64,000 nucleotides of DNA from Ignavibacteriales bacterium (GCA_003599415.1 QZKB01000072.1:1-64000), one strand, 5' to 3'; counted from the first letter of the stretch, positions 1 to 10,139 are shown. The notes: generated by a model not told the origin, from the sequence alone. A program made the numbers and translations.

Positions 1-98
1 ACTACATAACAGCGGTAGGCAAGTTAGAAGACAGGCTGCTGATATTGCTTGATCTTGATAAAGTTTTAAAGACAGAAGAAAAAGAAGCTTTGAATTAA
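1..98 (+). CDS. cheW: CheW chemotaxis coupling protein, C-terminal end (partial)
   Basis: Only the last 31 codons are inside the window; the reading frame begins at base 3 and stops with TAA at 96-98. The visible tail contains GKLEDRLLILLDLDKVL, which is the typical last beta-strand and end of CheW, the cytoplasmic adaptor that couples chemoreceptors to the CheA kinase. The two chemoreceptor genes downstream fit this reading. CheV or the CheW-like domain of another protein would end similarly, so the identity of the whole gene depends on sequence left of the window. Confidence 0.72.
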   Translation, partial: YITAVGKLEDRLLILLDLDKVLKTEEKEALN

Positions 99-451
99 TT
101 CTATAATTACTATAAGGGAAACCAATTCCCTGAAAAAAAATAATCCAGCTATATCACTGTTAAAAGGGCATTAGCAGTGATTCATTGAAGTGTGCATTCA
201 AAAGACATAAAAAAAAATTGATATAGTCAATTTGGCTTTATTAACTAAGATAGATTCCCGGATTGAAAAAAATAAAATTTAGAAGAATGACTTCCTTTTG
301 AGTCTGGATTTATTCTTCAATCAAACCTCTGACTAAAAAAACAGATCGGGTGTAATTTTAAATTTGAAGAAAGAGGTGGTCCATAATATTTAATCCGGGC
401 CAATTTTAGTAAAGAATATAAACTAAAACCAACGAATAAAACGGAGCACAC
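99..451. other. Intergenic region between cheW and the porin gene
   Basis: There is no credible coding sequence in these 353 bases. Two small dyads are visible: AGGGAA/TTCCCT around 115-132, followed by an A-run rather than a T-run, so not a convincing plus-strand terminator, and AAATTGA/TCAATTT at 215-233 with a 5-base loop. A TTGAAG...TATTTA pair with a 17-base spacer lies near 364-392 and might be a promoter for the porin gene, but the basal promoter rules of this lineage are uncertain. Confidence 0.5.
215..233. repeat. Short AT-rich dyad in front of the porin gene
   Basis: AAATTGA and TCAATTT form a perfect 7-base inverted repeat around TATAG. No T-run follows, so it is more like an operator-type dyad than a terminator. 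In AT-rich intergenic DNA it can also arise by chance. Confidence 0.25.
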
Positions 452-1684
452 ATGAAAAAAAATATGTTTTACATATTAATGATTTCAACCATTATCTCGC
501 TTACATATGCATCCTACCCACAGGAAAAAGACAAAAGTGAGTTTGGCATTACATTCAATGGCTATGTGAGAACAGACTTCTTTTACGATACAAGGCAGAC
601 AGTAAGTTTGCGTGAGGGCCACTTTCTGCTTTATCCTGCTAACGAGCTTTTGGATAAAAACGGTGAGGACGTTAATGCAAAAATCAATTTCAATCTTCTC
701 TCAATTCAAACAAGACTAACAGGCAAAATAACCGGACCGGAATTTCTTGGTGCAAAAACTTCGGGTACAATTGAAGCAGAATTCTTCGGTACATCTGAGA
801 CAGACGTTAATGGATTTAGATTACGCCATGCTTTCGTTAATATGAAATGGGCTTCTACTTCTCTTTTGGTCGGACAAACATGGCATCCGTTGTTTATTGC
901 GGACATGTTTCCAAATGTTGTTTCTTTCAATACAGGCGTCCCTTTTCTCCCGTTTGCAAGATGCCCCCAGGTAAAATTAACGCAATCTTTGGGCAGTGTT
1001 AATCTTATTGCTGTAGTTGCAGGTCAAAGAGATTTTACAAGCAACGGCCCTTCCGGTTTTTCGTCTTCTTATTTAAGAAATTCCGGTTTGCCCGATCTAC
1101 ATTTTCAGTTGCAATACAAGTCTGACAATTTATTATTGGGTGCAGGTGTTGATTATAAAATTCTACAGCCAAGGGTAGTTACAGTAAAAAATATAAAGAC
1201 TGACGAAACAATCGGAGGACTTACCTCGATTGCTTATTTAAAAATCAAAGCATCTCCGGTTACTTTTTCACTGCAGGGAATTTACGGACAGAATGCAACT
1301 GATCTGATGATGCTTGGCGGCTATGCAGTAAAAGCTATTGACTCAACTACCGGTAAAGAAGAATATACAAATCTTAATTCATATTCAATCTGGAGTGAGA
1401 TTTACTTTGGCAATGAACTGCAATTCGGATTGTTTGGTGGTTATACCAAGAATCTTGGTTCATCAGACAATATTGTTGGTGCTCCTTATACACGTGTTAG
1501 CAATATAGACAATATTATGAGAATAGCTCCAAGGGTACAACTTACATCCGGCTCTACAAGGTTTGCTCTCGAGCTTGAATATACTTCAGCTGGTTACGGC
1601 ACACTTGATAAAAACGGTAAGGTAATCAATCCTAAAAATATAAATAACGTAAGAACTCTATTAGCGGTGAATTACTTTTTCTAA
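452..1684 (+). CDS. Outer-membrane beta-barrel porin-like protein
   Basis: This 410-residue protein has a lysine-rich start and a hydrophobic signal peptide (about residues 1-22, cleavage near SYA/SYP), followed by alternating amphipathic strands and short glycine/asparagine turns. It ends in VNYFF, a terminal aromatic residue as expected for Bam-dependent outer-membrane barrels. The style resembles DcaP/OprP-like porins, with an early segment reading NGYVRTDFFYDTRQ, so passive uptake of small solutes is the likely role; the substrate is unknown. The ATG is preceded by ACGGAG at good spacing. Only 23 bases separate it from the following chemoreceptor, so the two are probably co-transcribed, linking uptake and sensing. 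Confidence 0.7.
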   Translation: MKKNMFYILMISTIISLTYASYPQEKDKSEFGITFNGYVRTDFFYDTRQTVSLREGHFLLYPANELLDKNGEDVNAKINFNLLSIQTRLTGKITGPEFLGAKTSGTIEAEFFGTSETDVNGFRLRHAFVNMKWASTSLLVGQTWHPLFIADMFPNVVSFNTGVPFLPFARCPQVKLTQSLGSVNLIAVVAGQRDFTSNGPSGFSSSYLRNSGLPDLHFQLQYKSDNLLLGAGVDYKILQPRVVTVKNIKTDETIGGLTSIAYLKIKASPVTFSLQGIYGQNATDLMMLGGYAVKAIDSTTGKEEYTNLNSYSIWSEIYFGNELQFGLFGGYTKNLGSSDNIVGAPYTRVSNIDNIMRIAPRVQLTSGSTRFALELEYTSAGYGTLDKNGKVINPKNINNVRTLLAVNYFF

Positions 1685-1707
1685 AATAAAAAGTATCGAG
1701 GGTAACT

Positions 1708-3759
1708 ATGAAAAAATTTAAAGACTGGAAAACGTTTTCCAAAATCCTGTCGGTCGTATTGATTTCAATTCTACCTATAATCTGTGTTATAGTCTTTTAT
1801 CTTATTCCTTTAATAAGTGAAAGTCAGTATTCAGAAAAAGGAATTGCAACAAAAAAAGCAACTGAAATTGCATACAGTGTGTTGACACAGCTTCAGGAGC
1901 AAATAAAAGAGGGTAAGATTACAGAGGATGAAGCTAAGGCAAGGGCAATTGAAGTTATTAAAGCATTACGGTACGAGGGTGATCAGTATTTCTGGATAAA
2001 TGATCTTGGTCCAACAATGATTATGCATCCGTTTAAACCCGAGTTGAATGGCAAGGATTTATCTAATAACAAGGATCCTAACGGAAAAAAAATATTTGTA
2101 GAGTTTGCGAATGTATGTAAACAAAACGGCGAGGGTATGGTAGATTACATGTGGCCTAAGCCGGGTGTTGATAAACCCGTACCGAAAATCTCTTACGTAA
2201 AATTGTTTAAACAATGGGGCTGGATTGTTGGAACAGGAATTTATGTTGATGAGGTTGAAGCTTCTGTTTCTGTTTTAAGAAATAAAGTTCTTGTAATTAT
2301 TGTTGTTGTAATTGCCCTGGTAATTACCTTTGCATATATCTTTTCAAAAAAGCTTACTCAACCCCTGTTAAACTTACAGCAAGCAGCAGACAAAGTTGCT
2401 GTGGGAGATGTTGATTTGAATCTTGTTTCAAAATCAAACGATGAAATAGGTCGACTTGAAAAATCTTTTTCCATTATGGTTACGAATATTAAAGAACAAG
2501 CAGAATATGCAAACCAGATTTCGCTTGGTAACCTTGATATTAAATTTAGTCCGAAATCAGAAAAGGATATTCTTTCCATCAGTTTAAACAAAGTTGTTGC
2601 TACATTAAAAATGCTGGTTGACGAACTGAAACAGCTTACAAAGGCAGCTTCCGAGGGTGAACTATCGGCGCGCGGTAAAGACGATAATTTCTACGGTGGA
2701 TTTAAAGAAATTATTTTTGGTTTGAATAATACTTTAAACGCAACTCTTGCTCCAATAAATGAAGGCTCCAAAATATTAAGTGTACTTGCTACCGGTGATC
2801 TCACGGAAAGAATGTCCGGTAGTTACAGTGGTGATCACCAGATAATTAAAAACAGCATTAACACCGTTGCAGATTCATTAAGCAAAGCACTTCTTGAAGT
2901 AAATGAAGCTGTAAGTGAAACTGCAAGTGCGGCTACCGAAATTTCGTCGAGCACGGAAGAACTTGCATCGGCTTCACAGGAACAGAGTGCGCAGACAGCA
3001 GAGATTGCAACTGCAGTTGAGGAAATGAGCAAAACAGTTCTGGAGAATTCTAAGAATACTTCCTTTGCCGCAGAGCTTGCAAGAAACGCCGGGCTAAAAG
3101 CTTCTGAAGGCGGAGAAGTTGTTAGAAAAGCTATTAAAGGTATGGAAGAAATTGCTGAGGTAGTTTCAAACTCTGCCGAAACAGTATTTACCTTAGGCAA
3201 TAACAGCAATAAGATTGGTGAAATTATTCAGGTGATTGATGACATTGCTGACCAGACAAACCTGCTTGCATTAAATGCTGCAATTGAAGCTGCCCGTGCC
3301 GGTGAACAAGGCAGAGGTTTTGCAGTTGTTGCGGATGAAGTTAGAAAACTTGCGGAAAGAACCACAAAAGCAACAAAAGAAATTGCAGATATGATTAAAC
3401 AAATCCAGGTTGTTACTTCAGAAGCAGTTAAATCCATGCATAAAGGAAAAGAAAAAGTGGAAGATGGTAAATTGCTCGTTAATCAAACAGGCAATGTTCT
3501 TAAAGAAATTATTACGGAATCACAAAAAGTAACTGATATAATAACTCAGGTAGCCGCGGCCGTTGAAGAGGAATCTGCAAGCACAGAACAGGTAAGTAAA
3601 AACCTTGAAAGCATAAATTCTATTACACAGGAATCAGCAGCCGGAATTCAACAAATTGCAAAAGCATCTGAGGACCTTAGCAGATTAACGGAAAATCTGC
3701 AGTCTATGGTTGACAGGTTTAAACTTGAGAAAAGTAATTTATCAGTAAGACGAAAATAA
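1708..3759 (+). CDS. Methyl-accepting chemotaxis protein with periplasmic Cache domain
   Basis: A 683-residue chemoreceptor. TM1 is at about 12-35, a periplasmic single-Cache (Cache_2-type) domain at about 40-190 with [24 protein letters not shown] and [16 protein letters not shown]2 at about 194-214 and a HAMP domain after it. Further HAMP-like repeats follow ([27 protein letters not shown]). The C-terminal MCP signalling domain has its hairpin tip at about 515-540 ([20 protein letters not shown]), where CheA and CheW bind. Cache_2 domains of this type often bind small organic acids, but the ligand here is not deducible. No CheR-binding pentapeptide is present at the C-terminus. It sits directly after the porin gene. 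Confidence 0.92.
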   Translation: MKKFKDWKTFSKILSVVLISILPIICVIVFYLIPLISESQYSEKGIATKKATEIAYSVLTQLQEQIKEGKITEDEAKARAIEVIKALRYEGDQYFWINDLGPTMIMHPFKPELNGKDLSNNKDPNGKKIFVEFANVCKQNGEGMVDYMWPKPGVDKPVPKISYVKLFKQWGWIVGTGIYVDEVEASVSVLRNKVLVIIVVVIALVITFAYIFSKKLTQPLLNLQQAADKVAVGDVDLNLVSKSNDEIGRLEKSFSIMVTNIKEQAEYANQISLGNLDIKFSPKSEKDILSISLNKVVATLKMLVDELKQLTKAASEGELSARGKDDNFYGGFKEIIFGLNNTLNATLAPINEGSKILSVLATGDLTERMSGSYSGDHQIIKNSINTVADSLSKALLEVNEAVSETASAATEISSSTEELASASQEQSAQTAEIATAVEEMSKTVLENSKNTSFAAELARNAGLKASEGGEVVRKAIKGMEEIAEVVSNSAETVFTLGNNSNKIGEIIQVIDDIADQTNLLALNAAIEAARAGEQGRGFAVVADEVRKLAERTTKATKEIADMIKQIQVVTSEAVKSMHKGKEKVEDGKLLVNQTGNVLKEIITESQKVTDIITQVAAAVEEESASTEQVSKNLESINSITQESAAGIQQIAKASEDLSRLTENLQSMVDRFKLEKSNLSVRRK

Positions 3760-3817
3760 TTCAGACTTTTCCGTATGCCTGGAAAACGGGTGGTTGTGCG
3801 TTTGCATTATCACCCTA

Positions 3818-5578
3818 CTAATTTGGAAATGTGAAATAAAACCGGCTACCCTTTCCAACTTCACTTTCAACCCAGATTCTCCCTTCGTGCTTATCAATTA
3901 CTTCTTTACATAAGATAAGTCCGAATCCTGTTCCTGTTTCTTCGGCAGTACCTTTTGTTGTAAAATGATAATCCAGTCTGAATAGTTTTGGAATATTTAT
4001 TTCATCAATTCCAATCCCGTTGTCTTCAACAATAAAAATTGCTTCTCCTTTGTTTTTCATGGATGACATAGAAACGGTGCCGCCCGAATTTGTAAATTTT
4101 ATTGCATTGGAAATAAGATTTCTCAGCATTAACCTGAACATATCGGGATCAGCATGAAGTACTATATCTTCGCTTATGTGATTTAATAATTGTATATGTT
4201 TGGATTGTGCAAGCATTTCAAAAAGCTGAAAAATATTATTCACTTCACTATAAACATTAATCTGCTTTTTAAGCACTGTTATTTTTTCACTTTGCACTTT
4301 TGATAAACTTAATAAATCTTCCAGTAACCTGAACTGGCTTTGAATGGAGAGATTTAATTCACGACTGAATTCTTTAATTTCACTTTTAGTTAACTCTTCA
4401 ATTTCTTCCGATAAAAGCTTAGACAATCCGATCATACCCTGAAACGGACTCTTCAGATCGTGCGAAATTATTCTGATGAATTTATCCTTTGCATCATTTA
4501 GCTCGCGATATTTTTTTTCCGATTCGGCTAATTCAATTTCAGATTTCTTTTTTTGTGTTATATCCCTTATAACAATTAATTTGCCGCCTGGTTTTTTATA
4601 GGAATTAATTAATGAGGTCACTCTTATATCCAGCCAATATGTTTGATCTTCTATTATCACAGAAAATTCTTTAGGTTCGGTTTGTATCGAATATAAGTAT
4701 GATATGATTTCCGGGTAGTTGCTTAACATTTTTTTTAAGCTCTGCCCGACTGAATTATCAAAATTGAATAACCTGCTTATTGAAGGATTAATTTCAATTA
4801 TTCTTTCTTCATTGTCTACTACAATTACACCGTCACTCATGTTCTCAAAAAGAGTATCGTAAGCAACGGGCATAATATCAAGCAGACGAAAATTAAGGAT
4901 GTCCCACAACAGCAATATACCGGTTATAGTAAAAAAGACGGGGGTAAAATCAAGTATAGCAAAAGGACCAATTCTGAAATAATATAACGCATTACCTATC
5001 CAGGGAAATAACGCAGAAAGCGAAAGCAGAAAAATTTGTTTAAGGTACAGTTGTTTTGTCCTTGTTGCAAAACTAATAAGGATAACAGTGCCGGTTAGCA
5101 ATAAAATATATGAATAAATCAGCAAAATTAATTTTCCCCAGCCGTTCTGGTAAACTGCAATAATGCCGATATCTGAATTCGTTAAAGTAATTTCCGGCCA
5201 TACTGCACCATGATATTCATTGGTTAAAGCTAAAAAAAGAATTGTTACCGGAATAATCCAGATAGCAATTTTAATAAACGAGGAAATTATTTTTTCAATT
5301 TTTGAGTAATAGCATGCGAAAAGAAACCAGAATGGAGAAACACTTACAATTCCGAAGTAACTGATTTTTGACCATAGAATTTTTTGATCAAGTGTAGTAA
5401 ATGAAAGTTCAAACGTAGCAGAAAAAGTCCATATTGTAATTGCTGCCATTAAAAAGATAAAATATTTGCCGCTTTCAGTTTTAAGTTTTAGCCAGCTGTA
5501 GATAGTAATAACAAATGAAATTATTGTATTAATTACTAAGACGGCGCAAAAATCATTAAACTGAAACATAACTTTCAA
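3818..5578 (-). CDS. Membrane sensor histidine kinase (7TM-PAS-HisKA-HATPase)
   Basis: A 586-residue kinase. Residues 1-230 hold about seven hydrophobic helices like the histidine-kinase N-terminal 7TM module. One PAS domain (about 240-345, with ENMSDGVIVVDNEERI) is followed by a short coiled coil. The dimerisation/H-box is RIISHDLKSPFQG with phospho-acceptor His373. The ATPase domain has an N-box (NLISNAIKFTNSGG), a G1 box (VEDNGIGID) and a G2 box (GTGFGLILCKEV). No response regulator is adjacent, so it is an orphan kinase. It converges with the upstream receptor gene (58-base gap) and diverges from the TonB-like gene. The catalytic half is closely similar to that of the TPR kinase at 22759-24669. 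Confidence 0.9.
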   Translation of the reverse strand: MKVMFQFNDFCAVLVINTIISFVITIYSWLKLKTESGKYFIFLMAAITIWTFSATFELSFTTLDQKILWSKISYFGIVSVSPFWFLFACYYSKIEKIISSFIKIAIWIIPVTILFLALTNEYHGAVWPEITLTNSDIGIIAVYQNGWGKLILLIYSYILLLTGTVILISFATRTKQLYLKQIFLLSLSALFPWIGNALYYFRIGPFAILDFTPVFFTITGILLLWDILNFRLLDIMPVAYDTLFENMSDGVIVVDNEERIIEINPSISRLFNFDNSVGQSLKKMLSNYPEIISYLYSIQTEPKEFSVIIEDQTYWLDIRVTSLINSYKKPGGKLIVIRDITQKKKSEIELAESEKKYRELNDAKDKFIRIISHDLKSPFQGMIGLSKLLSEEIEELTKSEIKEFSRELNLSIQSQFRLLEDLLSLSKVQSEKITVLKKQINVYSEVNNIFQLFEMLAQSKHIQLLNHISEDIVLHADPDMFRLMLRNLISNAIKFTNSGGTVSMSSMKNKGEAIFIVEDNGIGIDEINIPKLFRLDYHFTTKGTAEETGTGFGLILCKEVIDKHEGRIWVESEVGKGSRFYFTFPN

Positions 5579-5726
5579 TAAACCTCAAATTGATCAGATT
5601 TCATCGGAAAAGTAATTTTTTTTCTCAAGTATTCAAATAAATCAGAATAAAAAAATTTTTCCCCTAAAGAATTCAATAAAGAGTCCGATAATAAATCATA
5701 GGAAAAAAACTTTCAGGGACGAGCTA

Positions 5727-6128
5727 ATGAAAAATTTATTTTACACTAATTCTTTAGTATTAGTATTCTTTTTACTTTTTACTACCACAAGCCATCCAAA
5801 TTATTTATCATTTTTACCGGGTGATGAGGATTATGCAGCCTTTGCAGAGGAAATGCCTTCACCGGTTGGAGGTATGGCCTCTATTCAAAAAAACATTACC
5901 TATCCAAGTATTGCAAAACAGGCCGGCATAGAAGGGAAAGTTTATATACTTGCCTATATAAATGATAAAGGTTCCGTAGACCAGGTTAAAGTACTTAAAG
6001 GAATAGGCGCCGGTTGTGATGAAGCGGCGATGGAAGCCGTTAAAAAAAATAAATTTACACCAGGTAAAAATAAGGGTATGCCGCTTAAAGTTAAACTTTC
6101 TTTAACAATTAACTTCAAGTTAAGCTAG
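5727..6128 (+). CDS. Small protein with TonB C-terminal domain
   Basis: A 133-residue protein with one N-terminal hydrophobic segment (about 4-20) that may be a signal peptide or membrane anchor. A TonB C-terminal fold fills about residues 45-133: [19 protein letters not shown], then [19 protein letters not shown] and the [19 protein letters not shown] strand. TonB family proteins transmit proton-motive energy to outer-membrane transporters, but they normally have a long proline-rich linker, which is absent here, and no exbB/exbD gene is near. It may be a diverged periplasmic TonB-like domain rather than a true energy transducer. It lies 46 bases before a chemoreceptor gene. Confidence 0.75.
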   Translation: MKNLFYTNSLVLVFFLLFTTTSHPNYLSFLPGDEDYAAFAEEMPSPVGGMASIQKNITYPSIAKQAGIEGKVYILAYINDKGSVDQVKVLKGIGAGCDEAAMEAVKKNKFTPGKNKGMPLKVKLSLTINFKLS

Positions 6129-6174
6129 AGTTTTACAGAACCCTTATTCTTTTTTTTATCTTGCGAGGTTTAAG

Positions 6175-8244
6175 ATGAGATTTTTATTCAATCAAAAATT
6201 TGTGCGTAAAATTCAATTGTCTTTTCTATTAATTGCCGGCATTGCAACAATAATAGTTGTGAATGACTTCATTCAGTTAAAGAAGACGGCTAACAGTAAA
6301 GAACAGTTGTTTGTGGAATTTATTCAACCTAAAGTATTAATCGATGATATTTATTCTCAATTCAACCAGTTACAGTTTGAACTTCTGAAATTCTCGATCC
6401 CCAGCTTTGAATCTGATCTTGAAAAAAATATTGAAGTGGTTAATAACTATAAGAAAAGCATTGATACTGACCTTAAGAAACTACTTGGCTACGAATTGAA
6501 TGATGACATTCTCAAAAATTTAAAAGAGGTTGAAACTTACTGGACTAATTATAAAAATGTTGTTGCCGATGCAATACTTAGCGCAGGCGTAACAAAGAAT
6601 TACGAGATGGCGGCTATTATTTCCGTTACATCAGGCGCAGAAGTAGGGACACAGCTGAAAGAAAAATTTGAAGTTTGCAATAAGGCATTAACCGCCACAT
6701 CAGAAATAATAAGCAAAGACGTTGATGACAGTATGAGCATGTCAACATTATTTATAATTATCGGTATGCTTGTGGGAAGCGGCGCATTTTTGTTTTCGGC
6801 TTTTAAAGTTGCACCGGCTTTAAGCGGTCCTTTAAATAAAATGAAAGAAGTAATAGGGCAGTTTGCTATTGGTAATTTTGAAACCACAATTGAAGTTGAT
6901 ACAAAAGATGAATTTGGTGAACTTGCTGATGCGCTTAGAGAATTGAGGACAGCCCAGCAGGAAAAAATTACTGCCGCGCTGAATATTTCAAAAGGAAACC
7001 TTGTGTTGCTATCTTCAAACTCTGCACAGGACAGACTTGTTGAAGCACTGAATACAGTTGTAAAAACTTTACAGAATTTGGGTAATGAACTTAATGCTTT
7101 AACAAAAGCTTCTGTTGAGGGCGAGTTAAAACACCGTGGTGATTTTACAAAATTTGAAGGAAGTTATAAAGAAATTGTATCAGGATTTAATTCTGTTCTT
7201 GATGCAGTTATTTTGCCGGTTAAAGAAGGATCCGCAATTCTTGAAGAGATGGCTTCCGGTAATCTAACTGCACGCGTTAAAGGTGAATATAAAGGTGATC
7301 ACCAGATTATTATTAATAGTATTAATACTGTGGCGGATTCATTACAAAAGGCAATGACCGATGTAAATGAAGCTGTTCAGTCAACTGCCGCCGCCGCTTC
7401 ACAAATTTCTTCCTCAACAGAAGAACTTGCCGCGGGTAGCCAGGAACAAAGCAGCCAGACTACAGATATTGCCTCTGCAATTGAACAAATGAGTAAGACA
7501 ATTATTGAAACTACCAAAAACACGGGTATAGCAGCAGATACCGCCAGACTTGCAGGTTCCAAAGCCGTTGAAGGTGGAAATGTTATTAAATCTACAATTG
7601 CAGGAATGGATAAAATAGCTTCAGTTGTTAAGAAATCTGCCGATACTGTTTTTGCTTTGGGAAAGAATAGCGACAAGATTGGCGAAATTGTACAGGTGAT
7701 TGATGATATTGCCGACCAGACTAACCTGCTTGCCCTTAATGCAGCAATTGAAGCAGCCCGTGCAGGTGAACAGGGAAGAGGTTTTGCTGTTGTTGCAGAT
7801 GAAGTTAGAAAGCTCGCCGAGCGCACTACAAAAGCTACCAAAGAAATTGCAAGTATGATTAAACAAATTCAGCAGGATACTGCCGATGCTGTATCAAGTA
7901 TGCAGGAAGGAACCCGCGAAGTTGAACAAGGTAAAATCTTAGTTAATAAATCCGGCCAGGTTCTGAAAGAAATTATTGATGGAAACGAAAGACTAACAGA
8001 TATCGTTATTCAGGTTGCCACGGCAAGCGAACAACAAAGTGTAACTGCCGAACAGATAAGCAGAAATATTGAAAGTATCAGCTCAATTACACAGGAATCA
8101 ACCTCCGGTATACAGCAAATTGCTAAAGCTGCAGAAAATCTCGGCTTCCTGACATCAAATTTGCAAGATTTGGTAAATTTGTTTAAACTAAATAAAAACG
8201 GGCACCGCGAACTTTCATCAAACAAGAAGCTGATTGAAGTTTAA
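6175..8244 (+). CDS. Methyl-accepting chemotaxis protein with four-helix-type sensor
   Basis: A 689-residue chemoreceptor. TM1 is at about 13-32 and TM2 at about 190-212; the roughly 155-residue periplasmic part is mostly helical, consistent with a four-helix-bundle (4HB_MCP/TarH-like) sensor rather than a Cache fold. After TM2 come a HAMP domain ([20 protein letters not shown]) and additional HAMP-like units ([28 protein letters not shown]). The signalling domain has the tip [20 protein letters not shown] at about 517-537. From the HAMP-like repeats onward it is strikingly similar to the receptor at 1708-3759, so these are paralogues with exchanged sensors. No C-terminal CheR pentapeptide is seen. 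A terminator follows immediately. Confidence 0.92.
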   Translation: MRFLFNQKFVRKIQLSFLLIAGIATIIVVNDFIQLKKTANSKEQLFVEFIQPKVLIDDIYSQFNQLQFELLKFSIPSFESDLEKNIEVVNNYKKSIDTDLKKLLGYELNDDILKNLKEVETYWTNYKNVVADAILSAGVTKNYEMAAIISVTSGAEVGTQLKEKFEVCNKALTATSEIISKDVDDSMSMSTLFIIIGMLVGSGAFLFSAFKVAPALSGPLNKMKEVIGQFAIGNFETTIEVDTKDEFGELADALRELRTAQQEKITAALNISKGNLVLLSSNSAQDRLVEALNTVVKTLQNLGNELNALTKASVEGELKHRGDFTKFEGSYKEIVSGFNSVLDAVILPVKEGSAILEEMASGNLTARVKGEYKGDHQIIINSINTVADSLQKAMTDVNEAVQSTAAAASQISSSTEELAAGSQEQSSQTTDIASAIEQMSKTIIETTKNTGIAADTARLAGSKAVEGGNVIKSTIAGMDKIASVVKKSADTVFALGKNSDKIGEIVQVIDDIADQTNLLALNAAIEAARAGEQGRGFAVVADEVRKLAERTTKATKEIASMIKQIQQDTADAVSSMQEGTREVEQGKILVNKSGQVLKEIIDGNERLTDIVIQVATASEQQSVTAEQISRNIESISSITQESTSGIQQIAKAAENLGFLTSNLQDLVNLFKLNKNGHRELSSNKKLIEV

Positions 8245-8270
8245 CCTCTGACTATTCAGGGTTAATTGGC

Positions 8271-8306
8271 AAAAGAGTATCTGAGTAATTGGGTACTCTT
8301 TTTTTT
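8271..8306 (+). terminator. Rho-independent terminator after the second chemoreceptor
   Basis: AAAAGAGTA (8271-8279) pairs with TACTCTTTT (8294-8302), loop of 14 bases, and the T-run continues to 8306. It lies 27 bases after the chemoreceptor stop codon, where a transcript end is expected. The stem is short and AU-rich. Confidence 0.7.
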
Positions 8307-8975
8307 GCCGGCCATCAAAACCTCTCTTCCTAACATTGGATTTTATCTAAAAAGGAATGTAAATTGCAACCAGGATAATGACCGGTATCTGGAAAAAGAT
8401 TTTTTCACTTTAAATTTTGTACTTGTCATTTTGAAATTTTTCTACCGGTTGTTATTTATTTTAATCAACAAGTCTTTGTTTTGTAATTACGATGCTACTG
8501 TTAGCAGAGTAAAATTTTATTAAAGTGATTTGATCCGGAAAAAATCTGTTTATAGTGGTAAAACTCTTTAATATTTTTTACGATAATAGACTTGTATGAA
8601 ATCTATCATTATAAGGCATTTTTTAGATAGATTTCTGGGCGGGGACCGGATGAATTAATTGGGCAGCATTTTATTAATGCTATTCCTCCGGATGTTCTAA
8701 ATTATTTTTTGTGCCGTCAATAGTATTTATTAAATTCCAGGTGGTATCCGGGAATTTTGCCGCAAATAAAGATGGAGGTTGTTAACACCTTGAACCGAAA
8801 AATAGCAAACTTAAAAACCCTTTTATTATCAGTATAATTGTTAATGCATTAGGCTTTATAAAAAGCCGATTGAAATTATTGTTAAACATAATTGCTGAAA
8901 GATTTACCTACAGACTAAAATAAGTGATTCATTAAACAGGCTAGTCTCTTATTAGCATGAAGGAGTAATTAAAAA
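8307..8975. other. Gene-poor interval between chemoreceptor and alcohol dehydrogenase genes
   Basis: Nothing in these 669 bases reads as a convincing gene. The one open frame (8266-8523, 85 codons) begins inside the terminator and has no recognisable composition. A perfect 10-base inverted repeat is at 8598-8635 and a weaker AAATTCC/GGAATTT dyad lies near 8733-8758. A short in-frame stretch at about 8640-8729 reads GPDELIGQHFINAIPPDVLN before a stop and could be a remnant of a lost gene, but I cannot name it. The AAGGAG ribosome-binding site for the dehydrogenase is at 8960-8965. Confidence 0.45.
8598..8635. repeat. Perfect 10-base inverted repeat, possible operator
   Basis: GAAATCTATC at 8598-8607 and GATAGATTTC at 8626-8635 are exact reverse complements separated by 18 bases. 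No T-run follows on either strand. It could be a regulator-binding dyad about 340 bases upstream of the dehydrogenase start, or the ends of a lost small element. Confidence 0.35.
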
Positions 8976-10139
8976 ATGGCCATCAACTATTCATTACTCA
9001 GAAAATTTTATGTCCCCGAATTTGTTTTTGGAGAAAGAGCAATAAATCTAACCGGGAAATATGTTAAGCGCTTTCATGCACAGAAGATTTTATTAGTTAC
9101 TGATGAAGGGCTCGCAAAAGCCGGCTGGCTTAAAATTATTGAACACGTACTTAAGTCTGAAAATTTAAAATATGTAGTGTTTGATGAGGTTACTCCAAAT
9201 CCAAAGGATTATACTGCAATGTATGGGGCTGAATTTTTAAGAAAGGAAAAATGTGATATCATAATTGCTCTCGGTGGTGGCAGTCCTATGGATTGTGCTA
9301 AAGCTATTGGAATTGTTGCAACAAATAACAAACCTGTTATTGAGTTTGAAGGTGTAGATGAAATTGAAATCCCGGGTCTCCCATTAATTTGTCTTCCGAC
9401 AACGGCTGGAACAAGTGCAGATATTTCTCAGTTCGCTATTATTAACGAATTTGAAATGAAAAGAAAATTCACAATAGTAAGCAAAAAAGTAGTTCCTGAT
9501 GTTGCTCTTATTGATCCGCTTACTACTTCTACCATGCCCGCAGACCTGACCGCTGCAACAGGAATGGATGCATTGGTGCATGCAATTGAAGCTTATGTTT
9601 CCAACGCAAATTCCTTGGTTACAGATTTTCACGCACTTCAGGCTATTAAGTTGGTTATAAATAATCTTCCGGGAGCTTTCTGTGAACCCGGGAATATGTT
9701 GTACAGAAATAATATGATGCTTGCTAGTCTTCTTGCCGGTTTTGCATTTTCAAATGCAGGCCTTGGGCTTGTACACTCTATGGCACATAGCCTTGGCGGA
9801 CTTTTAGATCTTCCGCATGGCGAGTGTAATTCTCTGCTGCTAACTTCTGTTATTGATATTAACTTTAATAGCGCCGATGAGAGATATTACGACATCGCAA
9901 AGATTTTTAAACCGAAGATTACTGCTAAAGATAAAAAATCGGTTAAGAGTATTTTACTTGATGAAATAAAAAAGCTGGAAAAGAAAGTCGGGATAACCTA
10001 TTCTTTAGAAAATGTCGGTGTAAAAAAGTCCGATATTCCCGCCCTTGCAAGAAACGCTTACAATGATGCCTGCCTTGCTACTAACCCAAAGCAGGTAACA
10101 ATAAAAGAAATAGAGGAGTGCTTTAAACATGCCTTCTAA
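8976..10139 (+). CDS. Iron-containing alcohol dehydrogenase
   Basis: A 387-residue cytoplasmic NAD(P)-dependent dehydrogenase of the Fe-ADH (group III, DhaT/AdhB-like) family. The N-terminal nucleotide-binding half has the GGGS loop (IIALGGGSPMDCAKAIG) and the PTTAGTSADIS motif. The C-terminal helical half carries the metal ligands: HAIEAYVS, then HSMAHSLGG and LPHGECN. Length is normal for the family. Substrate is open: simple alcohols, 1,3-propanediol or lactaldehyde-type reductions are all known in the family. The start has AAGGAG 10 bases upstream. The stop codon overlaps the start of the giant kinase gene by 11 bases, so the enzyme and the PocR-containing sensor are translationally coupled. 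Confidence 0.93.
   Translation: MAINYSLLRKFYVPEFVFGERAINLTGKYVKRFHAQKILLVTDEGLAKAGWLKIIEHVLKSENLKYVVFDEVTPNPKDYTAMYGAEFLRKEKCDIIIALGGGSPMDCAKAIGIVATNNKPVIEFEGVDEIEIPGLPLICLPTTAGTSADISQFAIINEFEMKRKFTIVSKKVVPDVALIDPLTTSTMPADLTAATGMDALVHAIEAYVSNANSLVTDFHALQAIKLVINNLPGAFCEPGNMLYRNNMMLASLLAGFAFSNAGLGLVHSMAHSLGGLLDLPHGECNSLLLTSVIDINFNSADERYYDIAKIFKPKITAKDKKSVKSILLDEIKKLEKKVGITYSLENVGVKKSDIPALARNAYNDACLATNPKQVTIKEIEECFKHAF

Noticed and set aside
3766-3790. TTTTCC...GGAAAA hairpin between convergent genes
   Set aside because: Six-base stem without a T-run on either strand, so not a confident terminator.
7377-7841. 154-codon antisense frame in the second chemoreceptor, matched by a similar one in the first
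   Set aside because: The repeated antisense frames simply reflect the shared signalling-domain sequence of two paralogues.
8266-8523. Open frame of 85 codons after the second chemoreceptor
   Set aside because: It begins inside a terminator hairpin, has no ribosome-binding site and reads as hydrophobic AT-rich noise.
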